From Phoma sp. XZ068 (taxonomy: Eukaryota; Ascomycota; Dothideomycetes; Pleosporales; Didymellaceae), in NCBI GenBank assembly GCA_004835665.1, contig RBKR01000008.1:1178001-1242000 (forward strand): 64,000 nucleotides of DNA. Reading direction: 5' to 3'. Below, one piece after another: positions 32,518 to 43,324 of this stretch. Every line of letters starts with the position of its first letter. Position 1 is the first letter of the stretch. The notes beneath the pieces were generated by a model. The model was given only the letters and a program-made list of their open reading frames with translations. It searched no databases and was not told the origin of the DNA. The position numbers were made by a program, and so were the translations under genes.

Positions 32518-35500
32518 ATGTACCCCGAGGATCCCATAATGTCGTCCTCGCCTCCATCCGCCGCGCATCGGACGCGCTCGAATAGTCCAGACAAGCAGGG
32601 CACCTACGTCACGCAGCCTACCCAGCCTATGCCCGCCCGCTCACCATACTTTACGTCTGATGTCACCCAGCCCACGCAATTGCTGACGCCGACTGCGAAC
32701 CGCACACTCCCTATCGAACGCGGGACGTCACCGCAACTGCAAGTGCCGCGTTCGTCGCCTGGTTTGGAGCGCCTCTCCTCGCCCGCTGCACAATCACAGC
32801 CGCAATCGCAGACACCGCGTCCGTATGGCTTCAACCCCATGGCGCCGCCCGGCACGAGCTTCTTCCCCCCGCAGGCCGTTCGCAAACCCGTGTTCGACCT
32901 TACCTCGGACGATGCGCCTGTCGAGCGCGACCCAGACGAGGACGAGTCATCGTTCAGATCGAATATCCCACTCAGTAAGGTTGAGATGGGAAGTCGCGCG
33001 TCACGGGTTGAGGAAACGCCGCCAAAACCACCGAGCTGGGATCTCTCAGGCTATGCGTACAAGGTCGTTCAGCAGGCGTCACGGAAGCGCGGTGTCGATG
33101 AGCTCACGCGGAGTCAGAGCCCGCCGCCAAAGAAGGCGAAGCCACTGCCACGACAGGGTGGACCGAGTCGCGCGATGCCGGTGGATGTAGATCTGACAGC
33201 CGACGACGATATGCAGTTGAAAGATATTATGGATTTCGATTTGAAGAGGAAGACAATGAGGCTGCAGGCCATTTTCGGAAACAAGCCTGTTAGCGTGCTC
33301 TACAAGGCCCTCGTGGACAAGAAGGGCCACTTCGAAGACGCATCTGCCTATCTTATTGAGCAAGATTCGGATGACGAGCTGCTCAAGTCGCCGCAGATTG
33401 GTGTAGCTAAGCGCAACACGAGTGTTGTGGAGCCAAAGAAGACAGCGCAGCGTGGGCTGAAAGCACCTGTGAAATCGTTGATGGACAAGTACTCAAAGCA
33501 GGCTCCTACGTATAGCACACCGAGCGCGACTGCGAGTCCAGTCACAACCGATGTTGAACAACCCAAGAAGCGGAGGCTTATTCGTGGGAGACGTAAGCTT
33601 GAGCCTGAGAGCGATGAGGAGCCTATGACACCGCCACGACCGCAGCCCAGTGTGGTCAAACCACAACCAACAGCACCGGTTGTGGTTTCAGACGATGAGG
33701 ATGAGGGAATCATTGCTATCTCAGATGACGATTCGGACGCTGGTGCAGCATCTGAGAAGGATCACAAGTTCAGCGAGTCGAAACTCCTTGACTTCTTCAA
33801 CGATTGCTCAGTCGAGGCAATGGTCGATTTGTCCGGTCACAAGGAAGAAGAGATTGATGAGCTGCTGAAACAGCGGCCTTTCAAGTCCCTCGACGAAGTC
33901 CGAAATATCCACGTCGACCTGAAAGCGAAAGAAGAGCAAGAAAAGGGGAAGAAGAAAGCCCGCAAACCTAGGATTACATTCGGTGCCCGACTCGTCGAGT
34001 CTGCTGAAGACATGTGGGATGCGTACTCGACTATCGACTCGGTCGTCAAGCAGTGCGAGGTCCTTGGAAAGCCTATGGTGGCTGGCATGGCTCGCTGGGG
34101 CATCAACATCTTTGGTGCATCGACTGACGGTGAAGTCGATGCGGTTGCTCTAGATGATAGCAGTGATAGCAGTTCGACCCGCGACTCAGGGTACCACACA
34201 CCAAAGAGTGGCCATGGCAGCGACAATGAGAGCGGCGATCTTCGTAAGTCCAGCAGCAAGATCAAGCTCCTAAAGCAACCGGCTATCATGAACGACGATA
34301 TCGAGTTGAAAGACTACCAGGTTGTTGGTCTGAACTGGCTGAATCTGCTATGGCAGAATGGCATTTCTGGTATTCTGGCCGACGATATGGGTCTGGGCAA
34401 GACTTGCCAAGTCATCGCGTTCCTATCGCATCTCAAAGAGCAGGGAGAAGGGCGGCCGACGCTTATCATCGTACCTGGATCTACGCTGGAGAACTGGTGT
34501 CGTGAGTTTGAGCATTTCTCGCGTAAGATCAACTTCACGCCGTACTACGGTTCCCAGGCCGAGCGATTCGAATCGCAGGACACCATTCGCGACAATATCG
34601 AGACTGGAAACTGCGATGTCATCATCACCACCTACGATCTGGCGTACAGGAAAGAGGACAACGCTTTCTTGCGCAAGTGTAAACCTCAGATTTGTATCTT
34701 CGATGAAGGGCACGTTCTGAAGAACGCAAACACTGCACGATACAAGAGCTTGATGCGGATTACACCAAGGTGCAGGATTCTTCTGACCGGCACGCCGCTG
34801 CAGAACAGTCTGCAAGAGCTAATGTCCATTCTGGGTTTCTTGATGCCCGACGTCTTCTACGACAAGCAGGATGATAGCGTGCAGGAGATGCTGCAAATCT
34901 TGTTCAAGCACAAGGCCAAGGTCACGGAGAGTGACTCTCACAGCACGCTACTCTCGGCACAGCGGGTCCAGCGGGCTCGAACGATGCTTACGCCGTTTAT
35001 TCTTCGCCGGAAGAAGGCCCAGGTGCTTAAGCATTTGCCAAAGAAGACTTGTCGGGTCGAGTACTGTGTGCTCACCGATACACAGAAGACACTATACGAG
35101 GAGCAGCTGCAGAAGCAGCGCAAGATCCTTCTCGATCGCGCTGCTGGGCTCCTCGTGAAGGATCACGCCAATGTTATGATGAAACTCAGACAGGCTGCGA
35201 TACACCCTCTCCTCTTCCGTCACCGCTATACCGACGACAAGATCCGGAAGATGTCCAAGGCATGTTTGCGCGAGGACACGTTCGCAGAGAGCAACCCCGA
35301 CATCATCTACGAAGAACTGCAGCTGTACCAAGACTACCAATGCCACCACCTCGCTCTCAAATACCCCGGCGCTTTGAAGAAATTCGAGCTCAAAGACCGC
35401 GAGTGGATGGACAGCGGCAAAGTCCAGACCCTCCTCGCGCTACTAAAGAAATACAAGGCCAACGGCGACCGCGCCCTAGTATTCTCACAGTTCACAAGCG

Positions 35501-36081
35501 TCATGGACATCCTCGGCTGGGTCTTCGACGACCACGACATCCCCTTCATGCGCATGGACGGCTCCACCCCCATCGCCGAGCGCCAAGGGCTCATGGATGT
35601 CTTCCACTCTGACACTTCCATCCCCGTCTTCATGCTGTCCACCAAATCTGGCGGCGCAGGCATTAACCTCGCCTGCGCAAACAAAGTCGTCATCTTCGAC
35701 AGCAGTTTCAACCCCCAAGACGACATCCAGGCCGAAAACCGCGCCCACCGCGTCGGCCAGACGCGCGAAGTCGAAGTCGTTCGCCTCGTCACCACCGACA
35801 CGGTCGAAGAGCAGATCTACGCGCTTGGCGTGAGTAAGCTCGAGCTGGATAAGATGGTGCAGGGCGAAGAGCAGGACGACGGCGCGAAGGCGAAGAAAAA
35901 GAAGGGGACTATTGTGTCGGGTACGGCGACGCCGGCGTTGACGAAGGCGGATGAGGCGGGTATTGATGCTGTGGAGGCGATGCTGTTGCAGCAGATGAAG
36001 GAGGCGGGTAAGGGTAAGGATGTTAAAGATTTGTTTAGGGAGAGCTTGGAGAAGAAGGGTTTGGATTTGAGTGCTGCTTAG
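32518..36081 (+). CDS. FUN30: FUN30/SMARCAD1-type SNF2 chromatin remodeller
   Basis: ATP-dependent nucleosome remodeller of the Fun30/Fft family, acting in heterochromatin silencing and DNA-end resection. Single exon, 1187 aa from the ATG at 32518 (MYPEDPIMSS). The N-terminal half is Ser/Pro-rich and includes a CUE-like helical segment (MRLQAIFGNKPVSVLYKALV, about residues 245-265), the family's ubiquitin-binding feature. The ATPase follows: LKDYQVVGLNWLNLLW, Walker A DDMGLGKT (about 621-628), LIIVPGSTLENW, DEGH box (about 727), LTGTPLQNSLQELMSILGF. The helicase C lobe has FSQFTSVMDIL, MLSTKSGGAGINLA and ENRAHRVGQTREVEVVRL (about 1072). DEGH rather than DEAH is the form typical of this subfamily. 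The downstream neighbour is a convergent polygalacturonase. Confidence 0.95.
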   Translation: MYPEDPIMSSSPPSAAHRTRSNSPDKQGTYVTQPTQPMPARSPYFTSDVTQPTQLLTPTANRTLPIERGTSPQLQVPRSSPGLERLSSPAAQSQPQSQTPRPYGFNPMAPPGTSFFPPQAVRKPVFDLTSDDAPVERDPDEDESSFRSNIPLSKVEMGSRASRVEETPPKPPSWDLSGYAYKVVQQASRKRGVDELTRSQSPPPKKAKPLPRQGGPSRAMPVDVDLTADDDMQLKDIMDFDLKRKTMRLQAIFGNKPVSVLYKALVDKKGHFEDASAYLIEQDSDDELLKSPQIGVAKRNTSVVEPKKTAQRGLKAPVKSLMDKYSKQAPTYSTPSATASPVTTDVEQPKKRRLIRGRRKLEPESDEEPMTPPRPQPSVVKPQPTAPVVVSDDEDEGIIAISDDDSDAGAASEKDHKFSESKLLDFFNDCSVEAMVDLSGHKEEEIDELLKQRPFKSLDEVRNIHVDLKAKEEQEKGKKKARKPRITFGARLVESAEDMWDAYSTIDSVVKQCEVLGKPMVAGMARWGINIFGASTDGEVDAVALDDSSDSSSTRDSGYHTPKSGHGSDNESGDLRKSSSKIKLLKQPAIMNDDIELKDYQVVGLNWLNLLWQNGISGILADDMGLGKTCQVIAFLSHLKEQGEGRPTLIIVPGSTLENWCREFEHFSRKINFTPYYGSQAERFESQDTIRDNIETGNCDVIITTYDLAYRKEDNAFLRKCKPQICIFDEGHVLKNANTARYKSLMRITPRCRILLTGTPLQNSLQELMSILGFLMPDVFYDKQDDSVQEMLQILFKHKAKVTESDSHSTLLSAQRVQRARTMLTPFILRRKKAQVLKHLPKKTCRVEYCVLTDTQKTLYEEQLQKQRKILLDRAAGLLVKDHANVMMKLRQAAIHPLLFRHRYTDDKIRKMSKACLREDTFAESNPDIIYEELQLYQDYQCHHLALKYPGALKKFELKDREWMDSGKVQTLLALLKKYKANGDRALVFSQFTSVMDILGWVFDDHDIPFMRMDGSTPIAERQGLMDVFHSDTSIPVFMLSTKSGGAGINLACANKVVIFDSSFNPQDDIQAENRAHRVGQTREVEVVRLVTTDTVEEQIYALGVSKLELDKMVQGEEQDDGAKAKKKKGTIVSGTATPALTKADEAGIDAVEAMLLQQMKEAGKGKDVKDLFRESLEKKGLDLSAA

Positions 36082-36740
36082 GCGGTGGCATAGAGGTGTT
36101 GGATGAGAAGGAACGCTGTTTTGGATGAGTCGAAATGATAATAGATGAGCGCCGGGAAGAGTATGCATAGCGAAGGCGTTTTGTAGACAGTTACAACAAT
36201 AGCAATTTAGTACTTAAACCATGCCGTATTTTTTGCTGAGCCTGGGCGTTTTGAATGAGGCATGTATCCTTCCCCTAGCCTGGGATAGGGTTCCTAATGA
36301 GATCCGTCCGTTCAGGTCGAGTCCCAAAGTGACAAGATCCAATACCTTACTGTCAGACTCTTACAACCCCTTCGAATCACAAAGCGCCGGCTGCATGTCA
36401 TCATCCCCTAACTGCTTTGATTGGGAACTTGAGCAAGCGTCGTGCCAGGCAACAGGTATTCACGCTGGTAATTAAATATGTGATGATGCTAATAGGTGTC
36501 ACAGCAGGTTAGACAGTTCGCCACATCGGAGCTGGTGTACATGTTTGGAAATAGAAGTACTTGATCTCAAACGCTTGGATATACATTCGGGCAAACTAGA
36601 GTCCTTTGCCATAAACCAATCCATATCGGAAATAAGATCTCCATCAGCAACACCCACTCTGTCTACAACAAGACGAACTAAATAACGAGAACGCTCAAAT
36701 CATCCCATATATCTTTCCGGCTATCAGAACCATCCACATG
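36082..36740. other. Intergenic 0.66 kb between convergent genes
   Basis: 3' regions of FUN30 and the polygalacturonase. No gene or repeat noticed. Confidence 0.5.
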
Positions 36741-38049
36741 CTAAGAGCACTTGGTCACAGACGGCACATTGGTACACTTCCCGTACGTCGAGCCCCCAGT
36801 CACCGCGACATTCGACCACGTCCAGCCCGAGCAGGATGAGCTACTGCCGCAGGTAACGACGACGTTGTGGCCGGAATTAGCCACCGCGCCCGAGCCCTTT
36901 ACATTGTCGAGGTGGAGGCCGGTGATGGGGACGCCGCTGGTTGCTTGTCCGCCTAAGTCGCCGCCGTTGTAGTTTTGCTCGATGAGAATGCCGTACCTAT
37001 GCACTGGTCAGTGGGTTGCGCGTGAAGAGTTGACTTAAAGGGGTGGACGTACTGGGAGATGTTTTTCAGTGTGATGCCCTTGTATGTGACGGCGTTTACT
37101 TTTCCGGTTGTGCCGACTCGTGTCTTGACGCGGATGCCTGTGCAAGTCAGTATGATGAGATCTCCGCGGTTGTTTTATGGGTACGCACCGTTTACGGAGT
37201 TTTGGATGGTGCTGTCGAGGAAGTTGACGTTGTCGACTGTGTTGTCGTTGCGACCACCGACTGATCCGATGGACAAGCCGTGTCCACCAGAGCAGAGGCC
37301 GTTCTTAAACGTGATAGACTAGTCATAAAATGAGTATCACGTGCTAGAGCTTCACATATAGACAAACTCACAGTTCCAGAGTTGACGGCAACGCAGTCAT
37401 CTTGGTTGTACACCTTGGCTCCATCAATGGTGACGCCATTGCTAGAGCTGATATCGAAACCATCGGTATTGTGCCCACCCTTGCTATCTCCATCCCTGTT
37501 ATCGATCGTCATACCCGTGATGGTTAGGTCCTTTGCATCAGTAATGCTCACAGCAAACGCCGGGGTATTGCGGATATTCAGGTCCGTGATCGAAGACGAG
37601 GACAGGTCATGAGCGAAGAAGAATTTTGGCTTTTGGGGAGCACCGCTGGCAGCACCCTTTCCATCCCACCAGCGGGCTCCGTCGCCGTTGAGCACATGAC
37701 CAGAGGCACCCGAGACCTTGATCTTGTTGCCACCAATTTGCAGCAATGGACCCTCCCAATTTTTGAATCCCCACGTCGTTGTGCCCTGGAAGATGACACT
37801 GGTGCCATCCTTAAGACCAGACAGGTCCAAGGTTTGGCCGGCGGGGACCGCTACGTTGTTCAAGATGATCGTGGAGCACGATGCCTTCTTTGCTTTTGCG
37901 TTGGCTGCACCATTGGCGCCAGTAAATGTGCAACCCGCTTGTCGTTTTCCAACAGAAGCAAGAGCAGGATCAAGTACCTCAGCGCGTGGTGCTGCGGCAG
38001 CAGATGCCGCCAGAGAGGTTATCAGAAGGATCAACGATGGTGAAATCAT
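36741..38049 (-). CDS. Secreted endopolygalacturonase, GH28
   Basis: Cuts alpha-1,4 bonds of homogalacturonan in plant pectin, outside the cell. Exons are 37372-38049, 37189-37318, 37053-37137 and 36741-36996, introns 53, 51 and 56 nt; 382 aa. A signal peptide (about 1-20) is followed by a propeptide ending in a dibasic KR (ALASVGKR/QAGC). The GH28 active-site blocks are intact: HNTDGFD, QDDCVAVNSG, GGHGLSIGSVGG and, rebuilt across intron 2, GIRVK. The usual RIK reads RVK here, keeping the substrate-binding Arg and Lys. A C-terminal Tyr in the YKGI block and paired Cys near the end (CGSSSSC, CTNVPSVTKC) fit the family. The gene points to a plant-associated or saprotrophic lifestyle. Confidence 0.96.
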
Positions 38050-39754
38050 GTTGAGATTCAGAGAAGTCTGGAGATGTAGTCGTTGAAGGACCTGTAGAAC
38101 CTGTCTTTGGCCTCATTTATATACATCCAATACTCCCAACTTCACATAGAGCCAAACTGGACCAAAACCTACGCCAACGGCCCGAATGTCGTACTCATGT
38201 CCAGGATCTATCCTTCTGCGATAGCGGCAACCATGCGAAAGTCGTACCACGAGGAGACAGTGTCCATCCTAGCGGCGTTAAGCTCAGCTACGAGGGAGAG
38301 GTTTCCAAAAGTCGTACAATGGTAATCCCGGGCAGGTATGTCAGCATGATATATCAACAGGCCTTTTGGACGTTTGTGTAAGAATTCTTCCGTCATTATG
38401 GTACCACCATGTAGGAAGGCAGAGAAATTGTAGTGGCAATCCCGGTAATCGCCATGTTTCAGTACTTCACAAGGTGCCCTCAGAGGTCATTATGGCATAT
38501 CTTGCGAGCACTAGGTCACCATTGCAGCGTAGACCTGACGCGACGCATCCATACAAGCTTCGAAAGAAATACAGATGATGCTATGCAAAGGCGGAATCGA
38601 TGGCGTTTTTCCGTCATCAGGGAGAATGGAATCTAAATTCCACCAACTGGAACTGATGTACTTCTGTTCAGCAGCGCTTCTATGGTTCTCACCGGGTTAG
38701 CGGTATCCTCTAAAGCGAGAGAACGCCCTAGCTTACCCGCTTCAGAAAGGTACAGGAGTCGCGTGGCAAGTTACAGTCCAAAAGTTCGTTTCATTCCAGT
38801 TCGTTCGGCCCGAATTTCTGTCGCATTGGGTCATGAGTACTATGGCGCCGTATGTGAAACAACTGTGAGCTCTGGATACGGGTCAATTAGTTCTGACTAG
38901 GCGCATCTACTCTACGAGGTTGACCCTGATTGATTGCGAAACCTAATTTCGCAGCCACAGATCCACATTAAATCGTATGGGTAGTATTATATTAAAAAGA
39001 CCTATTTGGAGAGAAGAGAGCGCCACTAACTGTTTGGAGACGTTAAGCTTCAACGACCTATTGCCCCACGAATGCGAAGAACGCGACTGGCGGATTCAGA
39101 TTATATTCTATGCGAAACAGTATGTTTTGTTGTTTATTGTGTTGTCAGTCCTTGATCTGTGTATCTATCCATCAAGCTCGGTTTTGTTGGTGGTCTATTG
39201 AGCACATTCTTATCACCTGGAAGTGTCCATTCCGGCAAATGATTGGCTCAAATACGCGACATACAATTGAGAAAACTTACTCTTGTCAGGCGCCGAGAGA
39301 ATTAGAAAGGTCTATCTCATGAATGTGATGAAGCCATGAATTTAATGAAGCCATCGGAGGAATCTAGCAGTCTAGAAGTTCGATCGATGGCGTCATCGAC
39401 GACATCATGCACGGAACCTGCTTCAGACAAGAGTGAGAAACTTTCTTAACATGTTAGCAGTATGAGCATCTACATGCAAGACTTACCGTATGAACATCGC
39501 GTAGAGGTGTGGGTCAGAAGAACAAGTCACGAAGATCTAGGTTGGATCAGCTTGTAAATGAAGTACAGATTGTATTTCGTTACCATAAGGGTCCCAGTAT
39601 CGATCTATTCAATCGAAAAAATCTGTTGCATTATCGCCAAAATCGCCAAAATCAAGCTTTGTACAAGGTTAACAGCGCCGAAAACTCCAGACTACACGCT
39701 AAGTATAGTACACCATGCTGACCAGAAAGCGGAAAAGAATGAAGGTTCTCACTT
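38050..39754. other. Intergenic 1.7 kb, more AT-rich, with short repeats
   Basis: Polygalacturonase promoter and SF3B1 3' region. By eye it is richer in A/T than the flanking genes from about 38900 to 39700. It carries an ATCGCCAAA 9-bp direct repeat (about 39634-39652) and ATGAAGCCAT twice near 39327-39352. ORFs of up to 74 residues match nothing I know; an eroded mobile element is possible but unproven. Confidence 0.4.
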
Positions 39755-42700
39755 TTAGATGAAGATGTCCAGTTCGTGCCTCCTCATGTTCTCTTCCTCA
39801 AACGTAGGGTATGCCGGCACCATTGCGTCCGCGGATTGCACGTATGCATCATTGTAAATGCGCCAGTACGGTTGTCGAACCTTACGGGCAGGGTGGAAAA
39901 GACCAGCCCAGACATAGTTCATGACCAATGGTGTGCCGACAGCGTTGCGGATACCCTCAATAGCCTCGACGATGCGGTCAATGACGTGAGGGCTCGTTTC
40001 GAAAAGGTTGGGCCACAAAAGATTGAGTAAGTGGATCATGGCATCTTCGCAGTCTAGACCAACACACCCCAGGGCGACGTGCTTGACGACTGATGCGGCC
40101 GTCTGGCGATGGACTTGGTCTCGGTCGATGAGGGCGTCTTCGAGTAAGGGCGTGATGGCGTATACGTAATCCTTCGCCATTTCGCCAATGTATTCGAACA
40201 TGAATGACAACGACTTGAGGACACCATTCTGAACATTGAGCTCTGGCACACGGTACTCGTTCATCAGAGCAGGGAGGACCGTGAAGGGAGCGCAGGTTTC
40301 GGCGACGATACCAATGGCGACAGCGGTACACACACGGGACTGGCGTTCCTGGACACGAAGATTACCGAGCAGTGTGGCCAACACATCCTGAGGGCCGATG
40401 GCTTTGGCGATATAACCGAACGTGTTGTTAGCAGCACGTCGGATGCCCTTCTTGTGGGCCTTCAGCATGTCCAGCAGCTCGAAACAGATCCGCATCCATT
40501 CACGAGGGTTGACGTAATTGGCGCCACGATCGGCAATACGGCCTACGAGGTCGATTGTGTTCTCTTGCACTTTCTCGTGTCGGTTGCGAAGAATGGGGGT
40601 GAGTCGAGGCAAAAGATCCTTGATGGGTGGCTGCATGGCATGAAGCCCAACAACAGTGACAATAGCACGAAGAGCACCGAGAATGGAACCCAAAACTTCT
40701 GGATACTCTTCACCGAGGTATTCGTACAATGCCTGGGCGAGCTTGATCAGCTGCGGGTCCTCGTCGCACTTCTGCATGACGAATGTGATGCGGGAGATCA
40801 GGTCCGCTGCTTGCTGCCGCACCGTAGCAGACTTGTTGTTCAAGCGAGCAAGGACTGTGGCAACGATCTGCGGCAGGTACGTCTTCGTACGTTCTCCCAG
40901 GGCGTTGACCACAGTAGCGAAACCGTCAATGACGATAGGATCTTCGATAGTCTGGTCCTGGAAAGCAACAAGTACACCGTCGATCAATTGTTCCTCTAAA
41001 CGCTGATCAACGTCATGAGCACCAAGTGTGCTGATGACTTTGTCGACGGTCTCGACAGTCATCTTGCGGTATGCTTCATTTTCGTCCTTCATATTGTTAA
41101 CGATGCGGCCAACGATCTCAGCGACGCCAGCTTTCTGTGCAAGGTCAACGGTAGTGTCCACGACTTGGCGGTAGTTTCGTTTATCGAGTGCCATACGTCG
41201 TACCCAGAAGTGCTTGAAGAACTCCGGCAGCACGTTGTCCTTCAAGTATACTGGTGTAACACCAGCTGTGTTCGAGCACTGGGAGACCACCTTCAGGACC
41301 ACCTTCTTCATCTCCTCATCTGGCGATTGAAACTCTCGGATGACAATCTCCATGATCTGGCTGGTGTAGTAGTTGGAGTACTCTTCGTCCATGAGTGGAA
41401 TGACATAACCGACCGCCTTCAGGAAGGAGGCCAGAGCTTTGCCACGCTGTCGTCGAGCTCCTGTCCAGAGAGGGTTGAGAATGTCATCGAACGACTCGAT
41501 ACCGTACGGGCTGGCAGCTTCGGCAAGAGCAGCAAGGGCTAGGGCGGTGACCATGCGAACCTTTGGCTGTTCATCGTTCAGATTCTCCCCGATACACTCG
41601 ACAAGCCCCTTTAGATGAGGAAGAATGGCGCATCCCATTAGAATGGGGATTTGCTGCACAATCTTCACACCGGTATGACGAGCGTGCCACGATTTCTTCG
41701 ACCTGCACACGGCGCGGAGGAAGGGAAGAAGAGCCGGAATACCGAGAGCAGATGCAACGACCGCGAAAGCCCGAGCCGTTGTATTTCGTACGTACTCATC
41801 TTGGTGATCCAAGTCCGGACGCATTGTACTGATCATGTGTGCAAGACCAGCCGCCTTTGCAAGATTGGAGATGATCTCTCGGCCTTCCACTCGCGCATAG
41901 TAGTCCTGATCGATGAGCAGAGGCTCAATGACCACCAGAATCTTGTGTACGTATGGCCGTACAAGATCGTCAAGCTTGTACAAAACACGATCAATGACCT
42001 TGACCAGTAAATGGCGTTCTTGGTCCTCCAAGGTACGTTCCATCAACAATGGCAAGATCTGATTGAACAGAGCTCCTGCGCCGAACTGACGAGCGTTATC
42101 TGTAAGCTGTCGTAGTGCAGTCTTTCGCATGGGTGGTGTTCCGTTCTTGACCTTCAGGAGCAGCCGCATAATCTTGCGTTCCTTCAGTTCCTCCACGGTC
42201 ATCTCATTCTCGTCAGCACCGTCGGTGAGCTTGCCGAAGTACTTCATGTCCTCGTTCTTGAAGAACTGCAGGTCACCAACGCCCGGAATCTCCGTCGGTA
42301 GCTGCTTGCCCATTGCCGCCAAGCTGTTGTCTGCTTCTGGGATTAAGAAGCCTTGGTATCCTGTCGGTAGCTGTGGTACGCCCACCGGTCGGCGTACTGG
42401 CTCGTGGCCTGGTGGTGGCTCAAGAACCTTGTAACCTTCAGACTCGCCAGGCAGCATCATATCGAGCTGCTCGTCGGAAAGCGGGGCATTGCGGTTGGAG
42501 ATGTCTGTGCCGAAAGCGTATGCGGGCATTGCAGGGCGTGCGCCGTTCGCACCTGTAGCTGGAGCTGGTGTTGCGCCACTCGAGGGCGCAACTGCTGTAG
42601 TGTCCCATCGCGATCGTGCTGGTGCTTTTTGTTCCTCTGCGCCCGTCTCCCATCTCGACTTCTTGACCTCTGGCTCTTCTTTGGTCTCCGCCTTGACAGC

Positions 42701-43324
42701 CGGCGCTTCGTCAGCGGCGCCCTCATCCCATCTTCTCCTCTTACGCTTCTTTTCCATGGGTGGGGTCTTATCGCCGCTGACTGGCGCTGGAGCGTCGTCC
42801 TTCAGCGTGGGCTTGTGATCCAACACTTCGTTGCCGCCAGACTTCTCCTTCTCCTCAATAGCTCTCCTGACTCGCTCCTCCTCGCGTTCCAGCTGTCGCG
42901 CTGCCATGACCTCCTTGTATGTCGCGCCCTCGCCTTCTCCGTCTTTTGCGAATGCATCAGCGCGCTCTGGTGATAGCCTGCGGTCGAATCTCCTTCGCTG
43001 GTAGTCGGTTTCGCGTGATGCGATCTGTGCCTGCTTCTCGCGGCTGTCAAGGATGTCTGCCTCCGCGGTGTCGCCGTGCGCAAACTCGTTCAGCATGTCG
43101 CTCGTGGCTGTGTATTGTCCGACCAGTGACCTTCCGTTGAGCGCAACATCATCCATATCCTCGTCTCCATCTGTTGCGGCGATGGACATGTTGTAGCCAG
43201 ACATGTCGCCGCCATTGCCATACAGTTCTGATTCTTGTGCCTCGTTCAGGGACTGCTTGCCAGATGAAGCCCCATCGGTAAGGCCATTAGCCCTAGAGCT
43301 CTTTCCTGCGCGCGGACCGGGCAT
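39755..43324 (-). CDS. SF3B1/Hsh155, U2 snRNP splicing factor 3b subunit 1
   Basis: Largest SF3b subunit; it clamps the branch-site helix during early spliceosome assembly in the nucleus. A single uninterrupted exon, 1189 aa. The disordered N-terminal third contains SF3B1-type RWD/RWET repeats (KKSRWETG, RSRWDTT) and the U2AF-ligand-like region. FGTDISNRNAPLSDEQLDMMLP and PTEIPGVGDLQFFKNEDMKYFGKL then lead into the HEAT-repeat solenoid. Near-identical blocks to the animal protein include HPVRRP-type linkers, LNDEQPKVRMVTALALAALAEAASPYGIESFD, FFKHFWVRRMALDKRNYRQ, LPRLTPILRNRHEKVQEN and FHPARKVRQPYWRIYNDAY. The Lys of DEQPKVR aligns with the human cancer hotspot K700, and the NRHEKV site where pladienolide-resistance changes map is unchanged. 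Confidence 0.97.
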   Translation of the reverse strand: MPGPRAGKSSRANGLTDGASSGKQSLNEAQESELYGNGGDMSGYNMSIAATDGDEDMDDVALNGRSLVGQYTATSDMLNEFAHGDTAEADILDSREKQAQIASRETDYQRRRFDRRLSPERADAFAKDGEGEGATYKEVMAARQLEREEERVRRAIEEKEKSGGNEVLDHKPTLKDDAPAPVSGDKTPPMEKKRKRRRWDEGAADEAPAVKAETKEEPEVKKSRWETGAEEQKAPARSRWDTTAVAPSSGATPAPATGANGARPAMPAYAFGTDISNRNAPLSDEQLDMMLPGESEGYKVLEPPPGHEPVRRPVGVPQLPTGYQGFLIPEADNSLAAMGKQLPTEIPGVGDLQFFKNEDMKYFGKLTDGADENEMTVEELKERKIMRLLLKVKNGTPPMRKTALRQLTDNARQFGAGALFNQILPLLMERTLEDQERHLLVKVIDRVLYKLDDLVRPYVHKILVVIEPLLIDQDYYARVEGREIISNLAKAAGLAHMISTMRPDLDHQDEYVRNTTARAFAVVASALGIPALLPFLRAVCRSKKSWHARHTGVKIVQQIPILMGCAILPHLKGLVECIGENLNDEQPKVRMVTALALAALAEAASPYGIESFDDILNPLWTGARRQRGKALASFLKAVGYVIPLMDEEYSNYYTSQIMEIVIREFQSPDEEMKKVVLKVVSQCSNTAGVTPVYLKDNVLPEFFKHFWVRRMALDKRNYRQVVDTTVDLAQKAGVAEIVGRIVNNMKDENEAYRKMTVETVDKVISTLGAHDVDQRLEEQLIDGVLVAFQDQTIEDPIVIDGFATVVNALGERTKTYLPQIVATVLARLNNKSATVRQQAADLISRITFVMQKCDEDPQLIKLAQALYEYLGEEYPEVLGSILGALRAIVTVVGLHAMQPPIKDLLPRLTPILRNRHEKVQENTIDLVGRIADRGANYVNPREWMRICFELLDMLKAHKKGIRRAANNTFGYIAKAIGPQDVLATLLGNLRVQERQSRVCTAVAIGIVAETCAPFTVLPALMNEYRVPELNVQNGVLKSLSFMFEYIGEMAKDYVYAITPLLEDALIDRDQVHRQTAASVVKHVALGCVGLDCEDAMIHLLNLLWPNLFETSPHVIDRIVEAIEGIRNAVGTPLVMNYVWAGLFHPARKVRQPYWRIYNDAYVQSADAMVPAYPTFEEENMRRHELDIFI

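Noticed and set aside
35485..36168. 227-residue minus-strand ORF opposite the FUN30 3' end
   Set aside because: Shadow of the conserved helicase C-terminal region; no motif of its own.
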